Shown: positions 1-9,193, numbered from the stretch's first letter. The stretch: DNA of 64,000 nucleotides from Desulfomonilaceae bacterium (GCA_041662605.1 JBAZSD010000015.1:34807-98806); one strand, 5' to 3'. Translations and numbers: made by a program. The notes: generated from the letters alone by a model not told the origin.

Positions 1-1288
1 AGCGGTTTATTCATTTGCCCCCCTTCAAGTAACACGTCTGATCATCATCGACGGTTATTCTATTTTCTATATGGCGCTTATTTTTGGCGCAGGCTTTGTG
101 GTGACTCTGCTGTCTTATCGTTACCTGGAACTCTTGGAGGAAAATCCAGAGGAATATTACGTTCTTTTATTGTTAGGCGCTCTAGGTTCCGCCGTAATAG
201 TTGCGAGCAGCCATTTTGCTTCTTTTTTCCTGGGCCTGGAAATCCTCAGTGTTTCGCTGTATGCGCTCATTGCTTACAACCGCAATGGTCCTTTGGGGAT
301 AGAGGCGGGCATCAAGTATCTGGTGTTGGCCGCTACATCTGATGCCTTTCTGCTTTTTGGAATCGCTCTGATATATGCTGATACCGGTTTCCTGGATTTC
401 GCCCAGATTGCTCAAGTGGCGGGGTCGGGACATGCTGGGTTAATAATTCCCGGAACTGGACTTCTGATCGTGGGGCTAGGATTTAAGCTATCATTAGTCC
501 CATTTCACATGTGGACACCCGATGTTTATGAGGGGGCTCCTGCGCCAATTACCGGCTTTCTCGCTTCTGTATCCAAGGGAGCGGTTTTTGCGCTCATGCT
601 GCGTTACTTCACTAGGGTAGATATTCACACCAACAATTCTCTGGTTCTGGTATTTACCGTTATTGCGGTAGCTTCCATGTTCGGGGGAAATCTGCTTGCC
701 CTCATGCAAAATCATGTGAAGAGAGTGTTGGCCTATTCATCGATTGCGCATTTCGGTTATTTGCTCACCGCCTTTCTGGCAAGCGGCAGCCTTGCTGTTA
801 CTGCCACGAGCTATTATCTAGTCGCCTATTTTGTAACCATCCTTGGGGCATTCGGTGTAATAACCTCGCTATCAAGCGCTCGAGGTGAACCTGATTTTCT
901 AGCCTCTTATAGAGGCCTGTTTTGGACTCGCCCTCTCTTGGGAGGAGTTTTTGCCGCCATGCTGTTGTCGTTGGCCGGCATTCCGTTGACTGCCGGGTTT
1001 GTGGGTAAGTTCTACGTTCTGGCCGCGGGGATTGGTTCGCATTTATGGTTCTTGGTCGTATGTCTCATAATGAGTAGCGTAATAGGATTGTTTTATTACC
1101 TACGAATCATTTCCGTTATGTTTTCCAAGGTTACGGAAGATTCCAGGGACACCGGGCTCTCAGACGTGTCTGGACTTGCGGCTGCCGGTTTGGCGTTGAC
1201 CATGCTAACGCTATTACTCGTCTGGTTGGGAGTCTATCCCTCTACTCTCATAGAATTGATTCAGAAAATGATGTCAAGCTTTGTCTGA
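1..1288 (+). CDS. nuoN: NADH-quinone oxidoreductase subunit N, 5' end outside window
   Basis: This is a proton-pumping membrane subunit (ND2/NuoN family) of respiratory complex I. The frame is open from base 2 to the TGA at 1286-1288, giving 428 visible residues against about 480 for the family, so the N-terminus lies left of the window. The first in-frame ATG at 71 falls inside a conserved membrane segment and is not the start. Roughly twelve hydrophobic helices are visible. The proton-antiporter signature includes the FKLSLVPFHMWTPDVYEGAP region with its conserved Lys, His and Pro residues. As nuoN is usually the last nuo gene, the rest of a nuo operon probably lies upstream. No strong terminator follows the stop. 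Confidence 0.95.
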   Translation, partial: AVYSFAPLQVTRLIIIDGYSIFYMALIFGAGFVVTLLSYRYLELLEENPEEYYVLLLLGALGSAVIVASSHFASFFLGLEILSVSLYALIAYNRNGPLGIEAGIKYLVLAATSDAFLLFGIALIYADTGFLDFAQIAQVAGSGHAGLIIPGTGLLIVGLGFKLSLVPFHMWTPDVYEGAPAPITGFLASVSKGAVFALMLRYFTRVDIHTNNSLVLVFTVIAVASMFGGNLLALMQNHVKRVLAYSSIAHFGYLLTAFLASGSLAVTATSYYLVAYFVTILGAFGVITSLSSARGEPDFLASYRGLFWTRPLLGGVFAAMLLSLAGIPLTAGFVGKFYVLAAGIGSHLWFLVVCLIMSSVIGLFYYLRIISVMFSKVTEDSRDTGLSDVSGLAAAGLALTMLTLLLVWLGVYPSTLIELIQKMMSSFV

Positions 1289-1449
1289 CACTTTTTGTCA
1301 AGCAACCCCACATTATATTGTCGCTAAGCTGCTTTTCGAATGGGCACGCTTCTCCAAAACTAGATAATTAAATATTATATCATGAGAAAATGGGCGTCGG
1401 AATAACAGAGGTCGCTTCATAAGGTTTTTGCGACAGTGGGGATGCGCAA

Positions 1450-1941
1450 TCAGTTTAGTCGCCAAATCATTGCGTTGAGGCCGGCCGCAATGGTTACCCA
1501 AATCAAATAGGGCCCCATCAATCCGGCCGCAAACCGAGATACTCTACAGAAACTTATCAATGTGACAAGAATTGCTATCCATAAGATAATGATTTCGACA
1601 AGAGCAAGACCCGGGCATCGCAGATCAAAGAACAAAAACGTCCAACCCGCGTTCAAAAGCAGTTGAAAGGCATAGAACCCGAGCGGACGTCGCTGTTTAA
1701 TCAGACCGCCACATAACCAGACAGACCAGGCGGCAATTGCCATCGAGGCGTAGAAGATTGTCCATATCAACCCTATGGTGGCCCCGGAAGGAGTCCAGGA
1801 TGGTTTGATCAGGGAAGTGTACCAAACGCCGAGAGACCTTTGGGTAACAATCACCCCCAGCCAACCCACCAAAAAGACCAGTCCCAAGCTTACTACAAGT
1901 CCTGTTATCTGTTTGGTTTTGCTCATATAGTCATTATCCAT
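1450..1941 (-). CDS. tspO: TspO/MBR family tryptophan-rich sensory protein
   Basis: This 163-residue protein has five hydrophobic segments and many tryptophans. The pattern of the TspO/peripheral-type benzodiazepine receptor family is visible, for example KPSWTPSGATIGLIWTIFYA followed by a W-rich helix. Members sit in the outer membrane of bacteria or in mitochondria and bind porphyrins and other hydrophobic ligands. They are linked to tetrapyrrole and stress signalling. The annotated start is the ATG at 1941, and a second ATG five codons later is also possible. Neither has a clear ribosome binding site. It is transcribed away from the Phe-leader promoter at 2061. The function for this organism is inferred from the family alone. 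Confidence 0.9.
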   Translation of the reverse strand: MDNDYMSKTKQITGLVVSLGLVFLVGWLGVIVTQRSLGVWYTSLIKPSWTPSGATIGLIWTIFYASMAIAAWSVWLCGGLIKQRRPLGFYAFQLLLNAGWTFLFFDLRCPGLALVEIIILWIAILVTLISFCRVSRFAAGLMGPYLIWVTIAAGLNAMIWRLN

Positions 1942-2060
1942 TTAATTGAGTTTACATTCGTATCTTTATCGCTGCAATCTGAATGCGACGAGCCAGGTTG
2001 AATAAAATGTCAATTACACGATGACATTGCCGCTATTTTGTTACAGTTTTCAGTTGTATG

Positions 2061-2088
2061 TTGACAGGTTACCGGTGTGGTGTATAGT
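2061..2088 (+). promoter_or_regulatory. Sigma-70-type promoter of the Phe leader
   Basis: There is a perfect -35 box TTGACA at 2061-2066, a 16-bp spacer, and the -10 box TATAGT at 2083-2088 preceded by TG. Transcription should start near 2095. The short transcript would carry the leader peptide and attenuator before the CoA-transferase gene. Confidence 0.75.
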
Positions 2089-2108
2089 GCAACTATTGGG
2101 AGTTAACG

Positions 2109-2174
2109 ATGGTTAATATCGGCGGCCAATTTTTCTTTTTCTTTAGCTTTAGGAGGTATAGCCGCGTGAGCTGA
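2109..2174 (+). CDS. Phe-rich leader peptide (21 aa)
   Basis: The ATG at 2109 follows a ribosome binding site GGGAG at 2098-2102 with 6-nt spacing. The peptide is 21 residues and contains FFFFFSF at residues 8-14, so Phe codons occupy 2130-2144 and 2148-2150. The stop is TGA at 2172. The composition resembles the known PheL and PheM leader peptides. It is expected to act only through its translation, sensing charged tRNA-Phe, and not as a stable product. A good Shine-Dalgarno, a strong promoter and a downstream terminator all support it. Confidence 0.8.
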   Translation: MVNIGGQFFFFFSFRRYSRVS

Positions 2175-2200
2175 GTGTGACCATCAAGCAATACACGAAA

Positions 2201-2227
2201 AAGCGGAGTCCACACTCCGCTTTTTTT
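2201..2227 (+). terminator. Attenuator terminator hairpin
   Basis: A 9-bp perfect stem (AAGCGGAGT with ACTCCGCTT) has a 4-nt loop and seven T residues from 2221. Three flanking A:T pairs can extend it to 12 bp. It lies 134 bases before the CoA-transferase start. The alternative antiterminator pairing uses bases of its loop and 3' arm. Confidence 0.9.
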
Positions 2228-2361
2228 GTTCTATTGGCATGAACCAGCTCGTTTCGAGATCATCGTTCTTTCCCAAAAAGGAGTTCGGAGGATCTATAGA
2301 CAACGAATCAGATTTTTCTGTCGGCGCACATATAAAATCTTACGAAAAGGAGATACAGAAA

Positions 2362-3567
2362 ATGAGTGGACCTCTAGAAGGTGTTCGTGTGGTGGAAATA
2401 TCAATGTTTCAACAGGGCCCGGTGGCGGGTATGCGGCTAGGTGATCTTGGCGCCGATGTCATCAAGGTAGAGCCCAAAACAGGAGATCCGGGTAGAAGTT
2501 TCATGAGGATCATCGGGGCAATGGTAGGACTGAGGGGTCGTAATTACTACTTTGAGCACTGCAACCGGAACAAGAGAAGCATTGTTTTGGACATGAGGAC
2601 CTCAGAAGGAATGGAAGTGTTCCTAAATCTCATAGATAAAGCGGATGTTTTCCTTAATAACATGAGCATTCCGGCGCCGGAAAGAATGGGGATCGGACCG
2701 GAAACGCTCCTGGCTCGCAATCCGAGACTTATCTACGCCCATGCGTCTGGTTGGGGGCGAAAGGGCCCTGACTCAGATGACTATTCATTCGATTATACTG
2801 GAATTGCCCGTTCCGGTCTGATGATGGCATGTGGAGAAAACGGAGCGCCTCCAACTCAAATTCTGCCCGGAATCGGGGACGAAGTCGGCGCCTTGGCCTG
2901 CGCTTGGGGCATCACCGCAGCGCTTTACGCGAGAGAAAAAACCGGAAAAGGGCAAGTGGTGGACACATCTTTGATGGGAAGCGTCATTTCGTCGCTTGGT
3001 CTCATAATGGCCGCTCCAGCAATCTTGAATAGTGAGTTTCCTAGAGAAGTTAGGGCAAAAGCGGGAAACCCAATATACAACCACTATCGATGCCAGGATG
3101 ATCAGTGGATCGCTCTTGCGCACCTCCAACCAGACAGGTATTGGCCAAAGGTCTGCAAAGCCCTTGGTTTGGAAGAGCTAATTGAGGATCAAAAATTCAA
3201 CACAATAGAGGCGCGAAGTAACAACGCCAGGACTTTAGTCTCGATTTTTGACGAAAGATTCTCAACCAGGCCCAGGAGTGAGTGGATGGACGCCCTAATA
3301 AGTGAGGGCTGTATTTGCACACCTGTGCAGACACCGACGGAAGTTTCAAACGATCCCCAGGCGTTAGCCAACGATTATTTTGTGTATTCAGATCATCCTG
3401 AATACGGCAAAACCAAAATGGTCGGTTTCCCTTGGGATTTCAGCGATACGCCCGCTTCCTGCAGATTGCCGGCCCCTGAACTCGGGGAGCACTCGGAGCA
3501 AATTCTCTCGGATCTCGGTTACAATACCGCTGAAATTGATGATTTGAGAAAAAAAGGAGTGATATAG
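2362..3567 (+). CDS. Class III CoA-transferase (CaiB/BaiF family)
   Basis: Enzymes of this family move CoA between carboxylic acids through an aspartyl-CoA mixed anhydride. The start chosen is the ATG at 2362, which follows AAAGGAG at about 9 nt; an upstream in-frame ATG at 2239 lacks these features and adds a non-conserved tail. This gives 401 residues, typical of the family. Seen are the N-terminal GVRVVEISMFQQGP segment, the GADVIKVEP segment near residue 30, and GIGDEVGAL, whose Asp (about residue 173) matches the catalytic Asp169 of formyl-CoA transferase. The VDTSL segment follows. The substrate is unknown. Relatives act on carnitine, bile acids, benzylsuccinate, phenyllactate and formate. 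The Phe attenuator immediately upstream hints at an aromatic acid substrate, but this is inference. Confidence 0.88.
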   Translation: MSGPLEGVRVVEISMFQQGPVAGMRLGDLGADVIKVEPKTGDPGRSFMRIIGAMVGLRGRNYYFEHCNRNKRSIVLDMRTSEGMEVFLNLIDKADVFLNNMSIPAPERMGIGPETLLARNPRLIYAHASGWGRKGPDSDDYSFDYTGIARSGLMMACGENGAPPTQILPGIGDEVGALACAWGITAALYAREKTGKGQVVDTSLMGSVISSLGLIMAAPAILNSEFPREVRAKAGNPIYNHYRCQDDQWIALAHLQPDRYWPKVCKALGLEELIEDQKFNTIEARSNNARTLVSIFDERFSTRPRSEWMDALISEGCICTPVQTPTEVSNDPQALANDYFVYSDHPEYGKTKMVGFPWDFSDTPASCRLPAPELGEHSEQILSDLGYNTAEIDDLRKKGVI

Positions 3568-3599
3568 AAGCTATTGCCAGGAAATGGAGTCAAAGGGAC

Positions 3600-5027
3600 T
3601 CAAAAAAGGTCACGGAGCGCTCGTTTGGCGGCCAGATACCCGCACATTCCATGCACTCCCCCACCTGGAGGCATTGACGATGAACAGATATAAATACCAT
3701 TCATAGGGGTGGCGTAGGCTCGCCACTGTCCCAGCGGGCGTAAAAAAATTTGCTCGAAGCTCTGTGAGCCGCCTGCAATATCACCTCCGATGTAGTTTGG
3801 ATTGTATAACTCCATATCGGCTGGCGCCATTACATGTTTCGCCATGATGACATCGTGAAAACCCGGCGCAAATCGTTCGATCTGAGCCTCGATTCGATCC
3901 GTCATGTCTGCGGGACATCCATTAGGAACGTGACAATAGGCCCACGCTGTTTGCATACCGTCTGGCGCGCGGTCTGAGTCAAACAGGCTCGGTTGTGACA
4001 GAAACACAAAGGGTCTTTCCGGAATTCCGCCGCTCCAAACCTCACGCTCAGCGCTCGCAATCTCATCCAAAGTTCCCCCGACATGTAGCGTGCCGGCCAG
4101 ATAACAGGCTGGATCTTTCCATGGAATGGGGGCGCTTAGCGCCCAATCGATTTTAAAAACTCCCGGTCCATATTGATGAAACTCCAGTCGTTGTCGATAC
4201 GCGGGCGGAAATTGAAGACCGTTTATCTGGGCTAGTTGTCTCGGCGACACATCGAATAGAATGGCTCTCGCTTTGGGAAGATCGTTGACCCGGGAAACAT
4301 TTGTCCCAACCTTAACAGACCCTCCCAAAGACTCCAGATACGAAACAAGGGCGTCAGCAATAGCCTGGGAACCACCCCTGGCTATGGGCCATCCAACAGC
4401 GTGCCCCAAGGTAGGCAGCATCAAACCGAATGCTGCGCTGGACCAATGCTCCAAAGGTAGAATCGAGTGAGCAGCGTTCCCGGCAAACAGAGCCCTGGCC
4501 CTGTTCGATTTAAAACACCCTTTGGCCAATCCTGTTGCGGACCGCATTGCTTGAGGGCCAAAGTTCAATAGCGTTAATGGATGGCTCGGTAGCCCCAGAG
4601 GTTTTAACAGGTCCTGAACCAGTTTCTCCCAGTCTTTCACAAGACGGGCAAAAAGATTGAGATACCGTTCCGCGTCATTGCCGAGCCCTTCAGCGGTCGC
4701 GTCAACCGACCTATCAAGCAGGACAGATCCCTGGTCATCAAGCGGATGAGCAAGTGGCACAGGCGGATGAATCCACTCTAGACCGTGGCATGATAGGTCC
4801 ACACTTCGAAAGAACGGGGATGCAAGGGCCAAAGGATGGATCGCTGAACACACGTCGTGCCTGAAACCCGGAAGAGTTAACTCTTGCGTGCGTGCGCCTC
4901 CGCCGGCGGTTTCCTTTGCTTCAACTACCAAGACGGAAACTTTGCGCCTGGCTAAAGTTATGGCCGCTGCCAGGCCATTTGGGCCCGATCCCACAATGAC
5001 GGCGTCGTACTCCGATTTAGGAGTCAT
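3600..5027 (-). CDS. CrtI/PYROXD2-like FAD-dependent oxidoreductase
   Basis: This 475-residue flavoprotein has the N-terminal dinucleotide-binding motif GSGPNGLAAA near residue 13. Its C-terminal PPGGGVHGMCGYLAAKRAL segment is typical of phytoene-desaturase-like and PYROXD2-like oxidoreductases. These act on long, often isoprenoid or lipid, substrates. The real substrate is unknown. The start overlaps the end of the upstream 889-aa gene by 11 bases, so translation is probably coupled, and it is the last gene of a four-gene minus-strand operon. No carotenoid synthesis genes (crtB, crtE) are nearby, so carotenoid desaturation is not supported. Confidence 0.85.
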   Translation of the reverse strand: MTPKSEYDAVIVGSGPNGLAAAITLARRKVSVLVVEAKETAGGGARTQELTLPGFRHDVCSAIHPLALASPFFRSVDLSCHGLEWIHPPVPLAHPLDDQGSVLLDRSVDATAEGLGNDAERYLNLFARLVKDWEKLVQDLLKPLGLPSHPLTLLNFGPQAMRSATGLAKGCFKSNRARALFAGNAAHSILPLEHWSSAAFGLMLPTLGHAVGWPIARGGSQAIADALVSYLESLGGSVKVGTNVSRVNDLPKARAILFDVSPRQLAQINGLQFPPAYRQRLEFHQYGPGVFKIDWALSAPIPWKDPACYLAGTLHVGGTLDEIASAEREVWSGGIPERPFVFLSQPSLFDSDRAPDGMQTAWAYCHVPNGCPADMTDRIEAQIERFAPGFHDVIMAKHVMAPADMELYNPNYIGGDIAGGSQSFEQIFLRPLGQWRAYATPMNGIYICSSSMPPGGGVHGMCGYLAAKRALRDLF

Positions 5028-7686
5028 TCTGTTTCTTGCGACTTAAAAGTCGTTGAACTGAGCCTAACCATCTAAAGGGTTCCATCCCCAGGGTTCGTAT
5101 CTGCGAGTTGCGCCAAATGTTTCCAATTCGGGACCACTGTATCTTGCTGTCCACACACCTCGATTGGATGGTGATTTCCGGAGGTGTCCCAAGGTGCGCC
5201 GCCAGAGACGCGAGAACGTGCTTCCATATCCTGATCTGGATTTTAGTGCCGACAAGGTGGAATGCCGCTTCGAACAAGGGGTCATTTGACCGGGTCAGTC
5301 CATAAATTTGAACAACTGTCGATCCACCAGCCTTGTAAGCGCTAAAGCTTACCCAGCCGGCTTCAGGATGTCCTTCCGGGGTGCAAAAAGTAAATGATGT
5401 CTCATCGGAATACAGTATCATAACGCCAGTAGAAACCGGTCCGCCCGGCGTCATGGAATCTATAAGGACTATTTCTCCAGGTTTGATTCCTGCTTCTGAA
5501 GCAAAGAAACGGTTAAATGAGGGCTGAAAATCAGTGAATTTTGATTTGAGGGTCGAGATTAGATATTCCGGACTGTACATCGAATCTTGTATGAAGAGCC
5601 TGTAGGTCTTCTCCCACATTTGACCAAACCCGCTTACAGGACTGACCGTTTTCAACCCGTCTACATTAAGGTTTCGAGCTGCCGGCGGCCGAAAAGACAC
5701 TGTCAGGTATGGAACCGGCTTGGCCCAACATGATATGTCGACCGAAACTGGCTGAAATACTAATTCGCTCAACGATTTGTCAAACGACCGCTCCACTCCG
5801 GCAGCGGTGAGAGCGTCCTTTTCTGTTTCAAACAATCGTATGACACGATCAAGTTCGGTTAATTTCAATACATCCTGAAAACCCGGGACCAGACCATAAC
5901 CCAAAAGTTCCTGCTTCTCTCGATTTGCGTGGGCGCTCAGCTTGGCCAACATTGACACGCCCAGCCCGTTCATGATCCTAACGCGGGAGAAGTTCAGAAC
6001 ACTGTATTTTGAGGGGGCTGCCGTATCTTGCTCACATACCCAGAGAAAGGGTCTTTCATCGAAATCGGTTAGGTTCTCTGGAAGATCAACTACACAAGCT
6101 CCAGCCTTTATTAAAGAAGCGTCGGCACGGATTGCGCCGCGATCCTGACCGTCAGATTCAACAACAACATTGAGAGTGGCCTTTTTGACGGATGACAACG
6201 GTGGTTCTGTTTCAGCCAAGCGGTCACGAGCGAGATTTAAACGATTCGTGAAGCCGGGCAACAAAGCCAACCCCGCTCTAACAAAAATGGATTCCCTCAT
6301 TTTGTCTAGAAAGACCAACTGAGAGACCCTACCAACAAGAGCCTGGGCATAGGTTGGGTACGCGTGGGTAACGGAATGAAGTCGGCTCAAAGGCTTGTTC
6401 AAGGCCTTGATAACCTGAACTTCATGGATGACTTCCGGGGCTGCTTCCCCCAGAATATGGGCTCCAACGATACGACCGCTTCTATCACACAAGAATTTGG
6501 CCATCCCCGTGGTCTGACCGTCTATAAGCGCCCGACGCATGTTCGAGTAGTCGAATCGGTAAACCCGCAGTTTATGCCCGTATTTCTTGAGAGCTTTCTC
6601 TTCCGTCAATCCAATAAAAGCCAAAGGTGGCTCCGTAAAAATAACATTGGCGTTGTTGCTGTAATCCACTTTCTGTTTGATCGGGGAAAAGGCGTTGTTA
6701 GCCGCTACAATTCCCTGGTACTCCGCCATCGAAGCCAGTTGATAAGGGCCGGCGATATCTCCACATGCGTATATATTCGGGACGGAAGTTTGAAGTTTCC
6801 TGTTTGTGATGACACCTTTCGCGTTGAAATCCACTCCCGCGTTTTCCAGCGCTAGGCTTTCAATATCCGGTGTTCTTCCTATTGCCACCAGGACGCGGTC
6901 GGCATGAATTTCGCCGGCCGTCTTATCCAGCCGTTCGTATTTCAAAATTACTTTGTTGTTGTCCTGGCTGAAACCTGTTGCTCTGGCGCCTGTGAGAAGG
7001 TGAATGCCGTCGTTTTCCAAAGCTCTTACCAGATGGGCTATGAGTTCAGGTTCGGCCATGGGCAGAAGTCTTGAGGCCATCTCAATCATGGTTGTTTCAA
7101 CACCGAGCCTGCCGAAAGCCGAAGCGTATTCAAGCCCGTCCACTCCTCCACCCAGGATGATGATTGATTTTGGTAGATCCTCCTGTTCATAGAGGTTTTC
7201 GTTGGTTAGGTAATCAACATCTTGAAGGCCGTTGATCGGAGGAACCATGGGTCTGGTCCCGGAAGCTATAATGACCTTGTCCGCTGAGATCACCTTTCCG
7301 TTTACATCTACTCTATGATGATCCACAAACGACGCCACCCCTAAAAGAATGTCTATTCCGATCCGTTCAAACGTCTCCGGCAGGTCTTTTTCATAAGCTT
7401 TTTGGACTATTGACCGGACATGAGCCAACACTCTTCGGCCATCAAGGTCAGGTGTAGGGCCGGACCACAGGCCGAGATGATCAAGGTGGTTAATATCACG
7501 GTTTAGATGGCTCAGTCTTATAAGAGCTTTGCTGGGAATACACGTAAAGTTTGTACAATTACCACCTACTTTACGTTTCTCAACTACCGCGACTCGTTTA
7601 CCTATGCCATTGGCTGTGACGGCGGAGACGAAACCGGCGATGCCGGCGCCGATTACAACCAGATCATAATCATAAACCCTTGACAT
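5017..7686 (-). CDS. Dihydrolipoamide-dehydrogenase-like protein fused to STAS-like and unknown domains
   Basis: The protein is 889 residues. Residues 1-470 form a pyridine nucleotide-disulfide oxidoreductase: an FAD motif GAGIAG near 13, a redox pair C44/C49 (GGNCTNFTCIPSK), and an NAD motif GGGVDG near 180. The C-terminal His motif near 441 reads HAYPTYAQ, with Gln where classical enzymes have the catalytic Glu. Residues about 555-630 look like a STAS domain: a hydrophobic strand, IMNGLGVSMLAKL, then a DVLKLTELDRVIRLFE helix. Residues about 690-840 are a further domain with PEGH and GWVSF motifs, faintly like DUF1990/UPF0548. Normal relatives are about 460-480 residues. It overlaps the CrtI-like gene by 11 bases. 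The Lpd part is certain; the STAS call is good and the last domain tentative. Confidence 0.85.
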   Translation of the reverse strand: MSRVYDYDLVVIGAGIAGFVSAVTANGIGKRVAVVEKRKVGGNCTNFTCIPSKALIRLSHLNRDINHLDHLGLWSGPTPDLDGRRVLAHVRSIVQKAYEKDLPETFERIGIDILLGVASFVDHHRVDVNGKVISADKVIIASGTRPMVPPINGLQDVDYLTNENLYEQEDLPKSIIILGGGVDGLEYASAFGRLGVETTMIEMASRLLPMAEPELIAHLVRALENDGIHLLTGARATGFSQDNNKVILKYERLDKTAGEIHADRVLVAIGRTPDIESLALENAGVDFNAKGVITNRKLQTSVPNIYACGDIAGPYQLASMAEYQGIVAANNAFSPIKQKVDYSNNANVIFTEPPLAFIGLTEEKALKKYGHKLRVYRFDYSNMRRALIDGQTTGMAKFLCDRSGRIVGAHILGEAAPEVIHEVQVIKALNKPLSRLHSVTHAYPTYAQALVGRVSQLVFLDKMRESIFVRAGLALLPGFTNRLNLARDRLAETEPPLSSVKKATLNVVVESDGQDRGAIRADASLIKAGACVVDLPENLTDFDERPFLWVCEQDTAAPSKYSVLNFSRVRIMNGLGVSMLAKLSAHANREKQELLGYGLVPGFQDVLKLTELDRVIRLFETEKDALTAAGVERSFDKSLSELVFQPVSVDISCWAKPVPYLTVSFRPPAARNLNVDGLKTVSPVSGFGQMWEKTYRLFIQDSMYSPEYLISTLKSKFTDFQPSFNRFFASEAGIKPGEIVLIDSMTPGGPVSTGVMILYSDETSFTFCTPEGHPEAGWVSFSAYKAGGSTVVQIYGLTRSNDPLFEAAFHLVGTKIQIRIWKHVLASLAAHLGTPPEITIQSRCVDSKIQWSRIGNIWRNSQIRTLGMEPFRWLGSVQRLLSRKKQNDS

Positions 7687-7750
7687 GTTCTATTACCGTT
7701 CCGATTGGTAATTTTGGTCAATCCAACAATAAAAGAGGGCCGGTTTCATC

Positions 7751-9193
7751 TCATAAGTTGAATCGAGCGGCGAGTCGCCGGGCTTTCTTGTCTATTTTTC
7801 GTCCGATCATATTTGCCAGCACCATAGGTAAACTGGACAACAGGGCCGGAATATTTTTCGAAGTGAACATTTCAACTGAAAACAGTTTTCGAATTAGCGA
7901 AATTAATTGGCTGGGCGTATAGAATCGACGAGTTATCTCCCGGCTGATCCGCTTAAGGCCTGGACGCCCAAATCCTTCCAAATATACAATCCTGTCGTCC
8001 CCCACGTAATACCCGGGTGTCGCTTCGACCAGCTCTCTCAAAGGTGAATATCTGTCTACACGAAGTTTCTGATAAGTTATTGAATCAAGACCCAGTTCTT
8101 TCGCAAACGATGGAATGCGAAGCATTTCCTGTTCCGTTTCGGTCACATTACCGTAGATAAAATAGCCATGATAATAAAACGGATGTTTTCGGAATTCTTC
8201 GAAGGCCTTGCGCAGTTTACCCGTGTCAAACCCCTTGTTGAGTTGTTCGAGGATCCTGTCACTGGGAGACTCAATTCCAAGCAGGAATATCTTTATTCCC
8301 GCCTTTGCGGCGGCTTCCAATACATCGGGACGTTCAAATATCTCAATACGGGCCTGAACAAGAAACCTCTTTTTGGAACCACTCGCGGTAAGACGCTCGC
8401 AGATTTCCTTTGCTCTATTAGGGTTTACAAAAAAATTCTCGTCCGCTATCAGGATGATTCCCGCTTTGATCTGGTTGATTTCGTCCATAACTGCGTCAAT
8501 GGGACGCACTGAATAACGACGTTTTTGAGTCCATGGGTTGAGGTTGAAAGTGCAGAACTTGCAATTGTAAGGACAACCTCTGGATGTCAGGATCATATCA
8601 AAAGATTCTAGCGGTAGCGCATAACCGCCGAAATTAAGGTCGTATTCCTGGCTTCTTAAGCTACGATTTGGGGGGAGATACCGATCAATTTCCCCTAGAG
8701 GTCTGTTGGCGTTGTGAACAATCTGAGAGCCGTTTCGATATGATATTCCCAGGATATCCTTAAGTGGGATCCCCTGAGCTATTTCGGCGATGGTCTCCTC
8801 ACCCTCTCCTCTCACCAGAATGTCTACAAATGGGCATAGCTGAAAAACTTCTTCAACGCTATCGGTCGCCTGCTGACCGCCAACAATCGTTGTGACTTGT
8901 GAAGGGAGACTATTTATTAGGGAGCAGACCTCTGGGAAATGGTATTCCCAGTTAATGCTCACGCATAACAGGTCGATTTCTTTTTCTATGAAGCCCTTCA
9001 GTTTTTTGAGGTCTCTCAAAGGACCTGGAAGTCGAAGATCAACAAAAGTTATTTCTTTTACGTGTGGCTGCAGGGCAGCCATGACATATTCAAGTCCAAT
9101 CGGGGGAAACACCGCTAATCCAAGTGATCCGGCGTGACTGTCCCGATAGTATGGATGAATACAAAGCGCATGTTCATAAAGACTACTCAACAA
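7751..9193 (-). CDS. B12-binding-domain radical SAM protein
   Basis: This 480-residue enzyme has an N-terminal cobalamin-binding-like half (residues about 1-150, with IVGGQQAT and VRGEGEETI segments). A radical SAM core follows, with the [4Fe-4S] cysteines C207, C211 and C214 in the motif GCPYNCKFC. Such enzymes methylate or rearrange unactivated carbons, often in lipid, hopanoid, cofactor or natural-product pathways. The exact reaction cannot be read from sequence. It lies 14 bases downstream of the bi-domain oxidoreductase and 64 bases upstream of the Lpd-STAS gene, all in one direction, so one operon is likely. Confidence 0.88.
   Translation of the reverse strand: MLSSLYEHALCIHPYYRDSHAGSLGLAVFPPIGLEYVMAALQPHVKEITFVDLRLPGPLRDLKKLKGFIEKEIDLLCVSINWEYHFPEVCSLINSLPSQVTTIVGGQQATDSVEEVFQLCPFVDILVRGEGEETIAEIAQGIPLKDILGISYRNGSQIVHNANRPLGEIDRYLPPNRSLRSQEYDLNFGGYALPLESFDMILTSRGCPYNCKFCTFNLNPWTQKRRYSVRPIDAVMDEINQIKAGIILIADENFFVNPNRAKEICERLTASGSKKRFLVQARIEIFERPDVLEAAAKAGIKIFLLGIESPSDRILEQLNKGFDTGKLRKAFEEFRKHPFYYHGYFIYGNVTETEQEMLRIPSFAKELGLDSITYQKLRVDRYSPLRELVEATPGYYVGDDRIVYLEGFGRPGLKRISREITRRFYTPSQLISLIRKLFSVEMFTSKNIPALLSSLPMVLANMIGRKIDKKARRLAARFNL

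Larger units (their letters stand above)
2095..2227 (+). promoter_or_regulatory. Phenylalanine-type transcription attenuator leader
   Basis: The leader RNA of about 133 nt runs from the predicted start to the T-run. It contains a 21-codon ORF with six Phe codons among seven consecutive codons, then two mutually exclusive hairpins. The terminator pairs 2201-2209 with 2214-2222. The antiterminator pairs 2169-2179 with 2211-2221: seven pairs, one mismatch, then three pairs. The antiterminator's 5' arm overlaps the leader stop codon at 2172-2174. A ribosome stalled on the Phe codons would leave this arm free and allow readthrough, while one reaching the stop would mask it and let the terminator form. 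This is the logic known for pheA and pheST leaders. The downstream gene, unusually, is a class III CoA-transferase. Confidence 0.8.

Noticed and set aside
71..1288. nuoN starting at the ATG at 71
   Set aside because: The frame is open to base 2 and the residues before 71 continue the conserved NuoN membrane segment, so the real start is outside the window.
3590..3610. GAGTC/GACTC stem as a terminator after the CoA-transferase gene
   Set aside because: Only five pairs and no T tract on the plus strand, so not a convincing terminator.
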